From the NCBI RefSeq assembly GCF_030435805.1, contig NC_081293.1, positions 191,259,546 through 191,323,545 of the forward strand: a DNA stretch of 64,000 nucleotides, in the 5' to 3' direction. The position numbers and the translations under genes are program-made. This stretch comes from Mustela lutreola (taxonomy: Eukaryota; Chordata; Mammalia; Carnivora; Mustelidae). The notes below the pieces were generated by a model. The model made no database searches and was not told where the DNA came from. It saw only the letters and a program-made list of their open reading frames with translations. Positions 1-35,883 of this stretch are shown here, piece after piece (the first letter of the stretch is position 1; the number at the start of each line of letters is the position of its first letter).

Positions 1-1769
1 CTGCATGTGGAAGGCCAAGGGTGGCTTTTCGGACTGTCACCTGTGTCCTGGAACGCGAACAAAGGGGTCCAGACAGGGAGAGCAGCTGTACCCGTTTGTT
101 TACGACTCGGTGTGCATTGTAATGGGATTGACGCAGTGGGACTACGCGCATCATTCCTCGGGTCATTGGTGATAAAAAGGACACCCAGCTGACAACTGGG
201 GGAACAAAATTGCTAGAAAAGCCTATGCTTCTTCCACACACCTGCTGTGAGAGCTATCTCTTCAATTATGACAATGTCATCAGTGCCTTCATAGAAGAGT
301 GTCCAGGTAGCTAACAGGACCTGGCTCAGGAATGACGTAGGGATAAGCGTTCAGAGTGAATGGAAGTGCGTCCTGCTCACTTATCCTGACGCTACAGCAG
401 CTCACACAGCTCAAGGAGATCACATCAGCTAGCATCCTCTGCACTCTGGCTCTTGTCATTGAAGTCACTAGGCCCCCCGAGTGAGGGGTGTGTCTGAATT
501 TCTGTACAGGTTAGACATTACATGCTTACACTTATTCCCACTTTCACCTTTCCTTACTCTTTTTGCCTTACAAATCCAGAAGATCTAAACAACATTTTCA
601 GACAGGAAGACTTTTTAAATTTTGGTTTTAATTAGCCAGATTCTTTTAAAATGAAGAGAATCTGGGTTTGGGGTTTTTTGTTTTGTTTGCATAAAACTGG
701 AATTTCTAGGATGAGCGAGGAAGGTTCTCTTGGAGACTTCAGTGGAGACTATAGGAAAGATAAGAGAGTTACAGATAAAACACGCCTCTTGATGTGAGAA
801 AAGGTTCAGGACTGAAAAGTTGAGGTGCCATTTTCAGGATGTTTATATTGAGTACAAGTAATGAATGTCCTGGCAGGTCGTTTTATTTGATTGTTTTCCT
901 TTTTTTTAATGATCATAGAATAATCCTGAAAGAAAAACAATTAGTAATAAGGTAATTTATTCGCTATGTAGCCAACTCTTAATTCCTTACACCACTGCAA
1001 AAAGTCTGCTTCCACATTCTGCTAAAACGGCAAGCATCCTTTTTCTTCCGTCACCTGTGCTCTGGGTGCTGTGCTCCCAGGCGCTCCCAGCTGAGAGGGT
1101 GGCCAGGCAGACAGACCGGTCTCTAGCCCACTCAAAGACGCGTCTCCAGGGCCTCTTGGGCAAAGTGCAAAGAAGGCTGTGAAGACAGGGTGCTCTGGAC
1201 AGAAGAAAAGGCATCGCAGAGTCGCGATCTGGGGGCTCTAATCACAGGAGATGAGAGAATCGCTAGAGGATGCAGGGGAACTTATGAGGCTGCATCGTGA
1301 GGGTCCTCAGCGGCCACACACAAGAACTTAGATTCTGTCCTCCAGACTAGACTTTGTCCAAATGTGTTTTACAGAACATAGTTCTCCACGGTGTTAATAG
1401 ATATAACAGGTGAAAGGGCCCCAAGGTCAAATAAGTTGGAAGATGCTATGTTAAACAGACCGACTGGAGAAGTGACCAGAATGTTGGCTCTGCCGGCAGG
1501 CATTGCGACCATGCAAACTCTGGCTCAAACACAGCGTTTCCCACAGAGCCCCTTTAGCGAGGAACTTCTCATGAGGCTCCTAGTATCTCACAGATGGACT
1601 TTGGGAGATTCGGTCATGGGCGAAGGGGAGCCACAGAAGAATTCTGAACAAGGAAGTGACATGTCAAACTGCACGTTCGTCCGATCCCTTTGGCAAAAGT
1701 GTGCGGAATAGAACTGGCCGTGGATTAACAGGATTCATCTGAGATTAACAAGAAGACTATTGTAGCCCT

Positions 1770-2540
1770 ACTGCTAGATGATGAGAGAATGAACTGGATG
1801 GGGACAGAGGAGAGAGAGAGAGAAGGGGATGATACACACGGAGTGATAAGAAGTCAAATTGACGGACCTGGAGGTTGATTTTGTGCAAGGTTTTATAAAG
1901 GATGAGAGAGGAAGAGGAATTGGGGCCAGTTCCCAAAGTTCATTTTGAAGAAAACTGGATGGCCAGTGGTGCTAGTAAGCCAAACAAGGAATAGAGGAAG
2001 TGAAACAGGTCTGGAGGAGTTGATCAATTTTACTTTATTTTTTTAAAAAAAGAGAGATTTGTTTGTTTATTTTGACGAAGGAGAGAGGGGAGGGGTGGAG
2101 GGGCAGAGGGAGAGAACCTTCAGGCAGACTCCCTGCTGAGCCCTGAGCTCCGTCCCTCCACCCACGAGATCATGACCTGACCCGAAACCAAGAGTCAAGA
2201 GTCAGACGCTTTGCCAGCTGAGCCTCCCAGCTGCCCCCGGTTTTACTGTAGTTGGTTGAGTTTGAAGTTCCTGTGGCCGATCCAAGTGATACCAAATAGG
2301 CAGCCAGATGGGTGAGTTTGAAGTTCAGGAACCAAGCTGGAAACATCACTCTGCGACCCAGTAGCATGGAGGCGGCACTTGAAGCCGTGGGCATAAATGG
2401 AGCTAAGAGAGTGCGTCTGTGAGTAGCAAGGACAGGACACCAAGGCAAGGAAGGCCCTAGCCTGGGCCGAGGCAAAGGAGCCAGAGCAGGGGCACAGAGA
2501 ACATCCAGGGTGCCAGGAGAGAGCCAACTCCAGAACCTTA
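1770..2540 (-). repeat. L2 LINE fragment, antisense, split by a SINE
   Basis: Segments on both sides of the SINE at 2026-2240 resemble the complement of the mammalian L2 reverse-transcriptase region. 2246-2330 ('ggttgagtttgaagttcc' and what follows) runs parallel to the consensus stretch that codes for the part downstream of the RT active site. The copy is heavily diverged. The ends are approximate and the call rests on remembered consensus, not on an alignment. Confidence 0.5.
2026..2240 (-). repeat. CAN SINE (tRNA-Lys type), diverged, antisense
   Basis: The segment starts with an A/T-rich tail complement and passes through a GA-rich block, 'ctccctgctgagccctgagc' and 'gagatcatgacctgaccc', ending near 'ctgagcctcccagctgcccc'. 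This is the reverse complement of a carnivoran CAN SINE. The 7-base 'ttttact' on both sides may be its target-site duplication. It sits inside an older L2. Confidence 0.75.
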
Positions 2541-4060
2541 GACACCAGAGAGTTTCCAAAAGCTGTTTGTGTTTGTAAGGCTTTGTTTGCTTTTAGAAGC
2601 ACATTTTTTCTGTTTGGCTCCGACGAATATTAAAATCAGTTCTCATTCCTGAGGATACAGTGACAGACTGCTAGGGAAAGCATCCCAGAACCACCTCGTA
2701 GGAAAGAAAATCTAGCCTAGGGTTTCAAAAAAAAATGGTTGTAAAATACGCACAAGTTGGATAGCTTACACCCCCCGCAAATCAAAGCTGGTTTGGTTTT
2801 ATTACTACTCAAGAAAAGGAGAGACTTGCCCCACCTGCTTCCCCACTGTGTCAAATCGTCCTTTTAGCCGGAGGACACAGATGCCTCACCTGATGTGATT
2901 TGAGGAGCAGGGGCAGAAGGGGTGGCTGGCAGCTCTCTCTGCCCCCAATTCCACGGTCCCTCGCTCCGTTTTCTCAAATTTCACCCGTTCTGTTCTCTTT
3001 TGTTCTCTTTCCTTCCCATCCTCTCCTCACGGTTCACACACAGACTAGGCTCTAAGGCTTGATAATGTACCAGGCATGGGATTAGTTAGGTGGGGGGTTC
3101 CAAGGAATTTTTGATCCTGCAGAGAACTCTGAGATGGAAACAAATCACTCTGTCTGCAAGTGGCAAGTGCCCAAAAAGTCCCAAACTCTGAGACAGGAAG
3201 GTGAGAGGGGCCTTTTCTACTTGATGAGGGCTGCTGGGAATGCCTTCTGGGAGAGGGTGGCGTTTGAGCTCACCACTAGGGCCCTTCGGCCAAGCGCTGC
3301 AGCTACTAGACGAGAGGGTAACGGTTGGGCCACCACCCCCCACCCCCATGCTGCAAGTAACTTCCTGTGACTGTGAAATAGAGGGGGGACTCTTGAGGAA
3401 TATGAGAACTGTAACTTGGAGTACAGAACAGGGAGAAAAAGTGGCTGGGGTGTGAGATGCTCCCTGAAGGGGTAGAGGGGAGCTGGTGGGGGTCTCAGGC
3501 AGGCCAGCAACTGTCCACCATGGGCAGAAAGGAGGAGAAAAACCTCATCTGGCTCATGGCCTCTCATGGGGCCAAGTTCTTCCCCATTTATCTGATGATA
3601 TGCCTCAGTTCCCTGGTTTCTCCTCCTCATTTCTGATAAAGATGAAGTGTAACTAGGTCATTTTGTCACCAATTTTTACTTTGGTTCTAATCAAAGTCCA
3701 CTCCCTTATTCTTAATATGTTCAAAGGTTACTTTTTTTTGCCGTCTCTTGAATTTTGTTTTTATGCCCTCCCTAGCGTTCCTGACTTTGTCCCTGCCCAC
3801 GCCTACTGTTGGTCTGTACATCTCCCAACTCCTTTTCCAGTGCACCATCTGCTCTGGGAAACAGTAGTGCTTAGGGCTTTCCATTAGCTCTCCTCCTATC
3901 TCATTCACCTTTTTCTTAAGCAAAATCGTTTTTAACTTCTAGCCTCTTGGTTTTTCTCCTTGTTTGGTTCTTTTAAGTCAGGTTTTTATTTTATTTATTT
4001 ATTTTTTAAACTCTGGGTGAATCTTCTACTTTCTTTTCTTGGAACATCGAGTATTATCAG

Positions 4061-4273
4061 CTCTCATGAAGTTTTGTTGTTTGTATTTATTTATTTGACA
4101 GAGACAGAGATCACAAGTAGGCAGAGAGGCAGGCAGAGAGAGAGGGGGAAGCAGGCTCCCCACTGAGCAGAGAGCCCGATGTGGGGCTCGATCCCAGGAC
4201 CCTGGGATCATGACCTGAGCTGAAGGCAGAGGCTTTAACCCACTGAGCCACCCAGGCGCCCCTCTCATGAAGT
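4061..4273 (-). repeat. CAN SINE with 12-bp target-site duplication
   Basis: This is an antisense, little-diverged CAN SINE (body about 4073-4261) containing 'gatcacaagtaggcagagag' and ending 'ccacccaggcgcccc'. The 12-bp sequence ctctcatgaagt occurs at 4061-4072 and again at 4262-4273, which marks a clean insertion. It is one of the younger SINEs in the window. Confidence 0.93.
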
Positions 4274-4672
4274 CTTTTTGTGTTCATTTTGGTAATTTGT
4301 TTTTTATGAACTTGCCCTACGGTATATGGCGCATGGGAGGAATGTGAGGGCGAGTCCCTATAAATCCCGAGCTCTGCTTCGCAACTCTGTGGAGCACCTG
4401 CTCTGGAAAGGTTCTCTCTCCTAACTTCTCTGCAGAAACTTGCATGACTGTGGACATGAGAATCCCACCCAAGCCTACTTTCTAAGGGAGAGAGAGGGAG
4501 GACCTCCTGATCTTCCTGGTTTGTGGGTTAAGAACCACCCCCCTCCCACCCCATCCCTCTCCCTCCCCCCCCCCCACCGCCCCCCATCCCCCCATCCCCG
4601 TATCTTTGATGGACCACATCCCCGGCCTGCAAACCACTGCCAGCAGGAGCCAGTGTATGGTTTAGAGCATGA

Positions 4673-22007
<17,335 letters not shown>

Positions 22008-23788
22008 CCATCTCCAGGACCGCCTCTTAAAGACTGTCCAGAGCCCCAGGCCAGACTGTCCACAGCCCCAGACTGTCCACACCCCCAGTGTGGAGGGGGT
22101 ATGTCCTGAAGCTGGAGAGAGCACACCACCGTCCCGACCCCTCCTGGGAATTTTAAAAGGTGATAGTTTTAGTCTTAGAGGAGGGTTAAAATTTGGGCAG
22201 AGAGAGTAGCCTCAGTCAGTTCTTTAGGCCACGTCCGCCTGTTAGGCCATGTCCGGACAGGCGGGGGTTCCAAGCCCAGTGGAGAACCCGATATTCCATG
22301 GGACTTCCTGAGCCTTCCTGGAACATGCCTGGAAAATCCCCTGCCTCTCTCAGCCTCCCTTCAGTCCCCCGCAGTCCCCAGTGTCGTGACCCAACACCGC
22401 CCTGGCTTTGCCCCTGTGACTGACAGGGTCTGCAGGGGGAGGCCCACAATGACTGTGGCCTCGGAGGACAGGGTCACCTCCCGGCCTCACAGAGTGCCAG
22501 CCCTGAATATACTCACCCACGGCCCTCTCTCACAGCCCCCCCCCCCACCCCATCCTCCGGCTTGCGGACCTCCGCTCCCTGAAATGTGTCTCCCACTCCA
22601 TTCTGGCTCCCACTCCCTGTCACCGGGCAGGGGCCATCACTGAGGCAGGGAAAGGCCGGTCCCACTGGCCCCTCTTCGTCCCAGGGTGTAAACAGTGCGC
22701 TGTGGATGAAGGAGGAGCGGCCCCTAAGAGCAAAGGGCTCCGTGCAGGAAGCACGTGTCTTGTTGCAGAACATGCATGCCTCCTTCGGGCACAAACCCAG
22801 CCCATCTCGCACCAACGACAGCTTCCTCACCCTCCAGTTTCCAGGACACCCTGGCAACTTCATCCCCTCTCCACGGTCCTCATGGACCTCTCCTGCCCCA
22901 GGGTCCGCCGTGCCCTCCAGTTGCTGCCGCTGGGGCTTCTCCTGCCAAGAACCAAGGCTCAGGGCAGCCGGGTCACTGTGTCACTCAGACACTGGGCTTT
23001 CTAGAGGTGGGGAGATGGGGGTTCAATGTCAAGATGGCAAACCTCTTTGACGTTTCCCATGCCAGGGAAGCCAGAGACTTATCCTCCCCAAACCAGCGAT
23101 AGGGTGCCTGTCGTTAGCCTGTCTCTCCTCGGAAATGGGCCTGGGTGCTCTGAGCCCCTGGCAGCCCTGGCTTCCACACCCAAGGCTTTCTTCCCTCCCT
23201 CCCTCCTTTTGGTCCCTGTCTAATTCTACGAGTTGTACTCCTTTTCCCACATTCTCCTCCTTCCCCTCCCCTGTGCCCACTCTCCGTCATCCCCCAAAGA
23301 AGACACTCATAGTCAGAGGTGCCACCACATTCTGTTTAGTGCCATTGAACACAGCCTGTAGCCCTCTCCAACAGGATGTCCCTTCCATGCCCGCCCCCAG
23401 GCCAAGACAGGGTGCAGCCTGGGCAGGGGGGCTGGCAGTGGGCATTTGAGCCCGTGCCCATGTGTATATAATCTATGATATTTATATATATAGATATATT
23501 TATATATAATTCTCTCTGTAATATATGTCATAGAATCTCTCTTGGGCCTGGGGTAGGAATGTCACATTAAGAAAACATGCTAAGACTGGCCGTAAAAATG
23601 GTTATTTCCCAGACCTGGAAGACAGAGCTTGGGATGTAGAGGTGGGGACAAAGAAAAGGTCATAGGCTCATTCGCCAAGAGCCGCCCCCCCACCCCCCAC
23701 CCCCAGCACAAGGATAAGAAGGGAGGCATTGGGGGAGGTGGGGCAGTGGAGGGGGAGGAGGGGGAGATTTGGATTTTTCTTTAATAAA
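22008..23788 (+). other. CLCN1: CLCN1 3' UTR / 3' flank
   Basis: No SINE, LINE or exon is visible. There is no AATAAA soon after the stop; the first plus-strand AATAAA is at 23783-23788. CLCN1 may therefore have a longer 3' UTR here than the short one I recall for human, or it may use a weaker signal nearer the stop. A TA-rich block with TATATA motifs lies at about 23463-23528. Confidence 0.45.
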
Positions 23789-26428
23789 GTGATTCGAAAA
23801 TGAAAGTGCACCCCCCCCACCAAAGGAAAATCATTTAGCAAGAGCAGTTTCATTCACAAGAATATAAAAACAGCCCTGTTCCAGGACTGTTGGAAAACGT
23901 GCTGCACAGCCTTTAACCCCAAAGGAAAAGCAACCCTCCCCCACCCCACCCCACCCCTGACAGCCTCTTCCTGCACATGCCCCTCCCCTCCCCCTGAATA
24001 GGCTATAAGCAAACCCCATGCACCCTACCCCCAGCACCAGAGAGGCAGTTCCTCCCTCCAGAAGAGTCCTAAGAGGGTCCCAGGCCAGCTCCTTGGCTCT
24101 TCAGAATGGAAAATGCAGGCCCCCACCTGACCTCTGGTCTGCGAGCCCCCTCCATGAGTAAAGTCTGCTAGATTCCCTCAAGGCTTCAGCCACTGTTGCA
24201 GGGACCATTTGGCTTCCTTTGGGAAGGGAGGGAGGGAGGAAAGAACACGGCTTTAGTCCACCTTTCCCGACGCCACAGGCCCTGAGCAAGGACAAACTGT
24301 ACTGAATGAGCCCACTGGATTGGATGTCCGCCGCGGTCTCAGGGCAGAACCTAGGCAAGAGGCTGTGAGACTGAGCGGGAAGGGACGGGGCACTGAGACA
24401 GCAGGTGACGTGAGGCGAGGAAACAGGGACCAGTGGGAAGAGGGAACCGTGAGCATGCCAAGCCCGGAGGTCCTACGGCAGGAGGGCAGGACGCTCCAGT
24501 GAGGGGCAACCAGCGAGGGCATGCAGGGCCACCTCCCCGAGCTGCTCTCTGCGCCATCCTGCGCCCTCCTGTGTCAGGTCCCATCACCAAACACAAGCGA
24601 GGCCTTCTGTTGAGACAGCTGTGGATAAGGTGACCCCCTCCCCACGCTCACCAGGCCCACTCCCGGGTCCTCCAAGGACCAGCCCCAGGAAAGCCACCGT
24701 CCCTCTCCTCTGGAGGACATGGGATCCTGGCCTCAGCTGCATTGCAAGAGCACATGTGAATGACTGTGTGAACTCAGTGCGGGGTGGGGTCCAGTCACCG
24801 ATGGACAGAAACACCCCGACTCTCAACCTCCTCATTCCAAAGCAATAGAAGTCTGGGGCATGGGGGGGGGAGGGCAGTTCTGTCCAGGGTCTGGGAGAGA
24901 GTGACAGTGCCCCCTTCCTGGCAGAGGGTAAAGAGGTGGGACCCCTGACGAAGTCTGGGTAGGACACAAGGCCTTGGAGCTGGAGCCTTAGCCCCGCACG
25001 AGGCAGGAGGGAAGGCAACAATGAAGCTCTCAGCTTCTCTCTTCTACCCGGAGTCTCCCTGTGCCCCTGCAGTGGGAAGGGGCAATGTGCCAGCATCTCC
25101 ACAGCTGTGGCGTCCTTCTCTCTCCCCCTGGGCCTCTGCTGGCAGGATCTCTCACAGAAGGGCTACGCAGAAGTCCCCACCACAATGGAAACAGGGAGTG
25201 CGAGGACCAGCCCTTTCGGGGCGTGCGCCTCACTGTAACCCGCCCTGGAAGGAAGAACACTCTGATTCTCCTCTCTTCCTCCACAGGGGGCCTGGGGAGG
25301 GAGGGAGGACATCTGTGAGGCCCTCCTTAGAGTCCTGGGAGGAGCTGAAGAAGGGGCAAAGGACCCGAGGGCCCACACTGCTCCTCAGCAAACAGCCCGC
25401 CCTGGCCGGGACCTGACAGCACCGGACTCCTCCCTCCAACCCACTCAACCCTGAGTCCCCAAAGAAGTTATAAAAATGTAGAAAAGGCAAAGAGAAAAGT
25501 GTAAACAGCTCCAGAGAATTAGAGGGTGGATGGAAGGAGACACAGCCCTCATGCTTCCCCATTTGGCCAGGACACCTGCATTCTGTGTCACCCCCTCAGG
25601 GCCAGGGCTCCCAGAGCAGGAGACAGAAGAAGGCAGAAAACGGAAGCAAGAGCTGGGGCAGCCAGCCCTGGCTGGGCCCTTTCCCAGATCCTTGGATCCT
25701 CCTTCCAGACAAGGGAATAATCAAGATCTCGGAACAGGCGGCCATGTTTGTTCTCGGTCTCATCAACGACTTTCTGGTCTCTGAGCAGGCCCTGTTACAG
25801 AGAATCATGTTTGTGTCCCTGTGCGTCTCAGCTGCCACTTCCCCCTCCCCCATGACTCCTGATCTCAGAAGCCAATTTCTCGCTGAGGGCAGACTCTCCA
25901 CCCTCCAAGGGCCCACGACTTTGGGTCGTCGAGCCATACCAAGAGCCCCCGAGGTCTGTTCCTCATAGTGGGGATGAGCTGGGGCCACAGTCAGAGAAAA
26001 CCGAGAGTCAGGAAAAGCAGGAGTGACACAGAGAAAGGAGGCATTCCCACAGCCACAGTCAAGGCTCCTGGAAGACGAATCAGAGGGTGAAGAACTGAGG
26101 TCCAGTCGACGACCACGAGCTGCTCTGTGCTCCGGTCCTCGGGTGCCACATGGGAGCCGCATCATTACAGACCCAGAAGCCTGCCGCCAAGCAAAGTTCA
26201 GGGCCATCTGGTGGTCTGGGCCTCAGTTCCCGGACCTGTGGTTTCTACAGCATAAGCCTGGGTAAAATCCCATCCTGGCTCTCCATTTTCCCAGCGAGGA
26301 CTGGCAACTCCTGGGTAACCTCATGGTCTTCTGCCCGGGTTTCAGCTGTGCCGCTGGGGTAGGGAGGGTTTTGTTGCAGCCGTGCCCCTCAGGTGGGAGT
26401 GGAAGGCTGGGCGTGGAGTCGGAGGAAG
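23760..26428 (-). other. FAM131B: FAM131B 3' UTR (probable)
   Basis: This 2.7 kb follows the FAM131B stop on the minus strand and ends at the minus-strand ATTAAA near 23785. It is free of SINEs and LINEs, unlike the intergenic spacer, which fits a long, constrained 3' UTR. The length and end are inferred only from the poly(A) signal. Open frames here on both strands are G/C-rich chance frames. Confidence 0.5.
23780..23788. terminator. poly(A) signals readable on both strands
   Basis: The sequence tttaataaa contains AATAAA on the plus strand (23783-23788) and ATTAAA on the minus strand (23785-23780). It could end CLCN1 transcripts from the left and FAM131B transcripts from the right. I saw no other AATAAA/ATTAAA on either strand of 22008-26428. 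Confidence 0.5.
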
Positions 26429-32471
<6,043 letters not shown>

Positions 32472-32633
32472 GGCTCGGGCGCCTCCGGGGCCGGGCGCTC
32501 ACCGCCGCGGGGCGGGCGCCGGGGGCAGCACCGGGAGCCGCGCCGCCGCCCCAGCCGCTCTGCAGCGCCGCGGCTGTCTCCGCTCGGCTCCGCTCCCCCC
32601 TCCCCTCTCCATCCCTCCCCGCGGCAGCCTCCG

Positions 32634-32634
<1 letters not shown>

Positions 32635-32671
<37 letters not shown>
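32635..32671. repeat. (GCC)n / (GGC)n trinucleotide repeat
   Basis: About 12 uninterrupted CGC/CCG triplets lie 165 bp upstream of the FAM131B ATG. On the transcribed strand it reads (GGC)n. It lies in the 5' UTR or core promoter. Confidence 0.95.
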
Positions 32672-34814
32672 TGGCTCCCCCGCCCCGGCTCGGCTGGCGG
32701 CGGCGGGGAGGGGGCGGCCCGGGGATTGGCTGCGCGCGGCGCCTCCCCGCCCCTGCCCTCGACCCCGCCGCCGCGCTCCCCGCGCACCTCGCGGCGCTCC
32801 CCTCCGCCCGCCCTGTCGGTGGCCCGCTCGGGGGCTCCTCGCCCGGTCCCGGCCGGGCTGGCGTCGGGGGGTGCTGGAGACCCGGAGAACGTCCCCCTTG
32901 GGTCCCCGGTGGGGACCGCTGGGAAGGAACCCAGCGCCCGCCCTCCGGTTCTGGTAGATGGATTTCGAGGGCCGGGTTTGGGGATGCCCAGCGAGAAAGG
33001 CGCGGGATTGGGGGTGGGGGGGCGGCGCGCGGGGGACGTGCAATAGAGCTTGGATGAAGGGCCTTGGCCGCCTAATTCCGCAAACACTTGTTTTCTTCCT
33101 GGGGCCTCATCTGGGACACAAACGCGAGCGTGATTGGATACAGCTTCGGCTGCTCTGCGTTTCCTGTGCGCTGTTTTGTCCACCCAAACAGATCGCGGAG
33201 TCTTTGCGAGTGGATCGTGTGCTAAGCTTCCCTGTACTGGGCGCTCGCTGGAAACTCGGGGATAAGTATGGGTTTGGTGCAGATCCCTCCAGGCCTGCCT
33301 GGGGATGGGAGAGTAGAATGAGATAATTCCGTCCCAGCTAGAGGGGAATAAAAATCAGGATTCAAGACTGACTAGACGGCACAGTTTTGTATCCAATTTA
33401 ACTTTCTGTGCGATGATCTCCTCTGACAAATGACAGCATGGATGTCAGGAAGCAGTCGAGAGAAGGGAGGATTGCCCTCTGGCTGGCCAGAAGGGGTCAG
33501 GTAGGTACCAAGGGTGTGGTGGGTAAGAGACTGAGAGAAAGAGGGAGTGATCTATGTGGTAGGGGTCAAGTACTATAGTATAGCAGGGAGGAAGTGAAGT
33601 CCAGAAAAGTCACACAAGAAAGGGACCAGAGGCTCTTGTCAAAGCAGCGCCCACAAACCCAGAGTGTGAGAGAGCTGATGGGGTCAGCACCAATGACAGC
33701 AAATGCTGACCCAGGGTTGTGTGTTCCCCACCTGCGTTCATGTCCCTCCCGGGCTGGGCAGGGAGCAGGGCACTGTCCCTGGTGCAGGTGTGTAACAGGA
33801 CAAAATACCAAGTCTCATAGATGCACCTTTTAACCCTGTATAGTTTGAATGGGGAGCTAAATTTTAGGGTGATAACCACCACGTTCTGTGGAGTCCCAGA
33901 TGAAAGATAGGAGAGAAGGTGAAAATAATCTAATTGTAGATCTGGGAGATGGAATTATGGAGAGAGAACTGATCTTTGTTCTCTGTGCATGACAAAAGAA
34001 ATCCAGTCTGCATCTATAAAAGCACGAGAGAGAAGAGGGAGTCGCCAGTAGGCATCCTGAGATTTTAATCATCCAGTATCATTTGTGGCAAGATCTGATA
34101 CCTTATTTTGACAGTGAGAAGAATTAACAAGTATTTTCCCCCCATACTTACTATTGTTGGTTATACAAAGGAGCATCATGTGGTTTCTGCCCTTCTGGAA
34201 TATATTGTCCAGCTGCAAAGGAAAGAAGATGGAATGATGGAGGGAAAGAAGAAGGAGGAGAAGAAAGAGGAGGAGGAGGAGAAGGGTAAGGGGAATAGGA
34301 AGAGGAAACAGCTTCCAGTACTACAGCAGCGCCACTCAGTCCCTTTTGCTTGTGGAGGGAAAGCACTGATGGGAATATCCAGGTCAGGAAGTAACAGACC
34401 AAGTGGCCAGCTCTGCTCACACCTTCCCACTTGAAACTGCTCTCCCTTTGGGGTGCTCTCTGATTCCAGTATTCCCACTATTCATCTGGTCCAAACATGG
34501 ATACAAACCCCGCTCCTGTTCCCCTTGCCACAGCTGTACAAGGCTGGGTTTATCCTAATGATTGAAATCCAGTCAACAAAAGGGACCCCAGGTTTTAAGG
34601 AATCAGTCCTGTTTCCTATTCTGTTTTAAAGGTATTTCTAGCACGAGGGAAACACAGAATGTCAGAGGCGCAACACTGGCCTGCTTTCTTTCTGCTTCTA
34701 GTACAGGATCCTCTTACTTTTCCCCATTTAGAAGCATTCTTTCCCAGTCTTTTTGCTATCTTCAGAGCCAAGGTCAAAGATTCCAGTTCTGATATGAACA
34801 GGAACAACCTTTCT

Positions 34815-35200
34815 GGAGGACGATTTGACAGTACTGATCAAAAAATCTTTAAAATATGCATTGCTGTTTTTGCGCATTACTAAATTGTGACACAGCTATT
34901 CCATTTATAGAAATATTCTAAGGAAATAAAAATAGAATGTGGACAAAGATTTAATCTACAGCACCCATCAGAGCACTATTTACATAATAATGAAAGATGG
35001 TACACACCCCACATGCTCAAACCTGGGGATTAATTAAATAAGTTATGTATATGCTTATAAGAGAATACTATGTAGCCACTGATAATATTTGATAATTGAA
35101 TTTGTTGACAAATTAGTCATGATATGACATTATAAAGAAGCAAGCTGTAATACAAGAATTAGAATATATCAATGTTTGTTTAAAAATCGCATACACACAT
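34815..35200 (+). repeat. old L1 LINE 3' fragment, sense
   Basis: 'cacagctattccatttatag', 'gcactatttacataataatg', 'ggggattaattaaataagtt' and 'gagaatactatgtagccact' follow, in order, the end of the L1 ORF2/3' region ('...ttggttaaataaattatggt...tggaatactatgcagccatt...'). The divergence suggests an old L1M-type copy. Confidence 0.75.
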
Positions 35201-35533
35201 TCTTCTGCCTTTTGTCAGGCTTTCCATCCCAAGTAATTTATGGGATTCCCTGAGGAAAGTCTATGTTTCACAGATGTCTGGGCTCACTCATCAGGTAAGT
35301 TTGGCTCTCAATGAAATCACCATATTAATGAGTCTATTTCCAAACTCTAAAAATAGAGGACTTTGGCCGAATGCCCAAGTATGGCATTGGTACTTCCTAA
35401 CTGGTCCCTTTTGGAACACGACGGGGTGGAATGATGTTTCCCCCTTCTCTGTGGTTGCTGTTTCATGCCCCTAATCTCCTATGGATAGCTCTTGGACAGA
35501 AGGAATAGAACCGAGTTCAGAAACAGTACTGTC

Positions 35534-35670
35534 TAGGGGTGCCTAGGTGGCTCAGTTGGTGAAGTGTCTGATTTTTTAGCCCAGGTCTTGATCTCAGGGT
35601 TGTGAATTCAAGCCCCACAGTGGGCTCCACACTGGGCATGGAGCCTGCTCTAAAAAAAGAAAGAAAGAAA
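35534..35670 (+). repeat. short CAN SINE, sense
   Basis: 'ggggtgcctaggtggctcag' through 'caagccccacagtgggctcc' to 'gagcctgctct' and an A-rich tail (aaagaaagaaag). Confidence 0.85.
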
Positions 35671-35696
35671 TAGCACCATCTGAAACAGAGACTCTA

Positions 35697-35883
35697 GAGG
35701 TGCCTGGGTGGTCCAGTGGGTTAAACCTCTGACTCTTGGTTTTGACTTGGGTCTTGAAATCAAGGCCAGGGTCAAGATCCACACTCAATGAAGAGTCTGC
35801 TCCAGATTCTCTCTCTTCCTCCCTCTGCCACTCCCCTGGCTTGCTCGATCTTTCTCTCTCCCAATAAATAAATAAATATTAAA
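35697..35883 (+). repeat. CAN SINE, sense
   Basis: 'gaggtgcctgggtggtccag' through 'caatgaagagtctgctccag', a CT-rich stretch and 'caataaataaataaat'. It lies directly before an oppositely oriented SINE. Confidence 0.88.
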
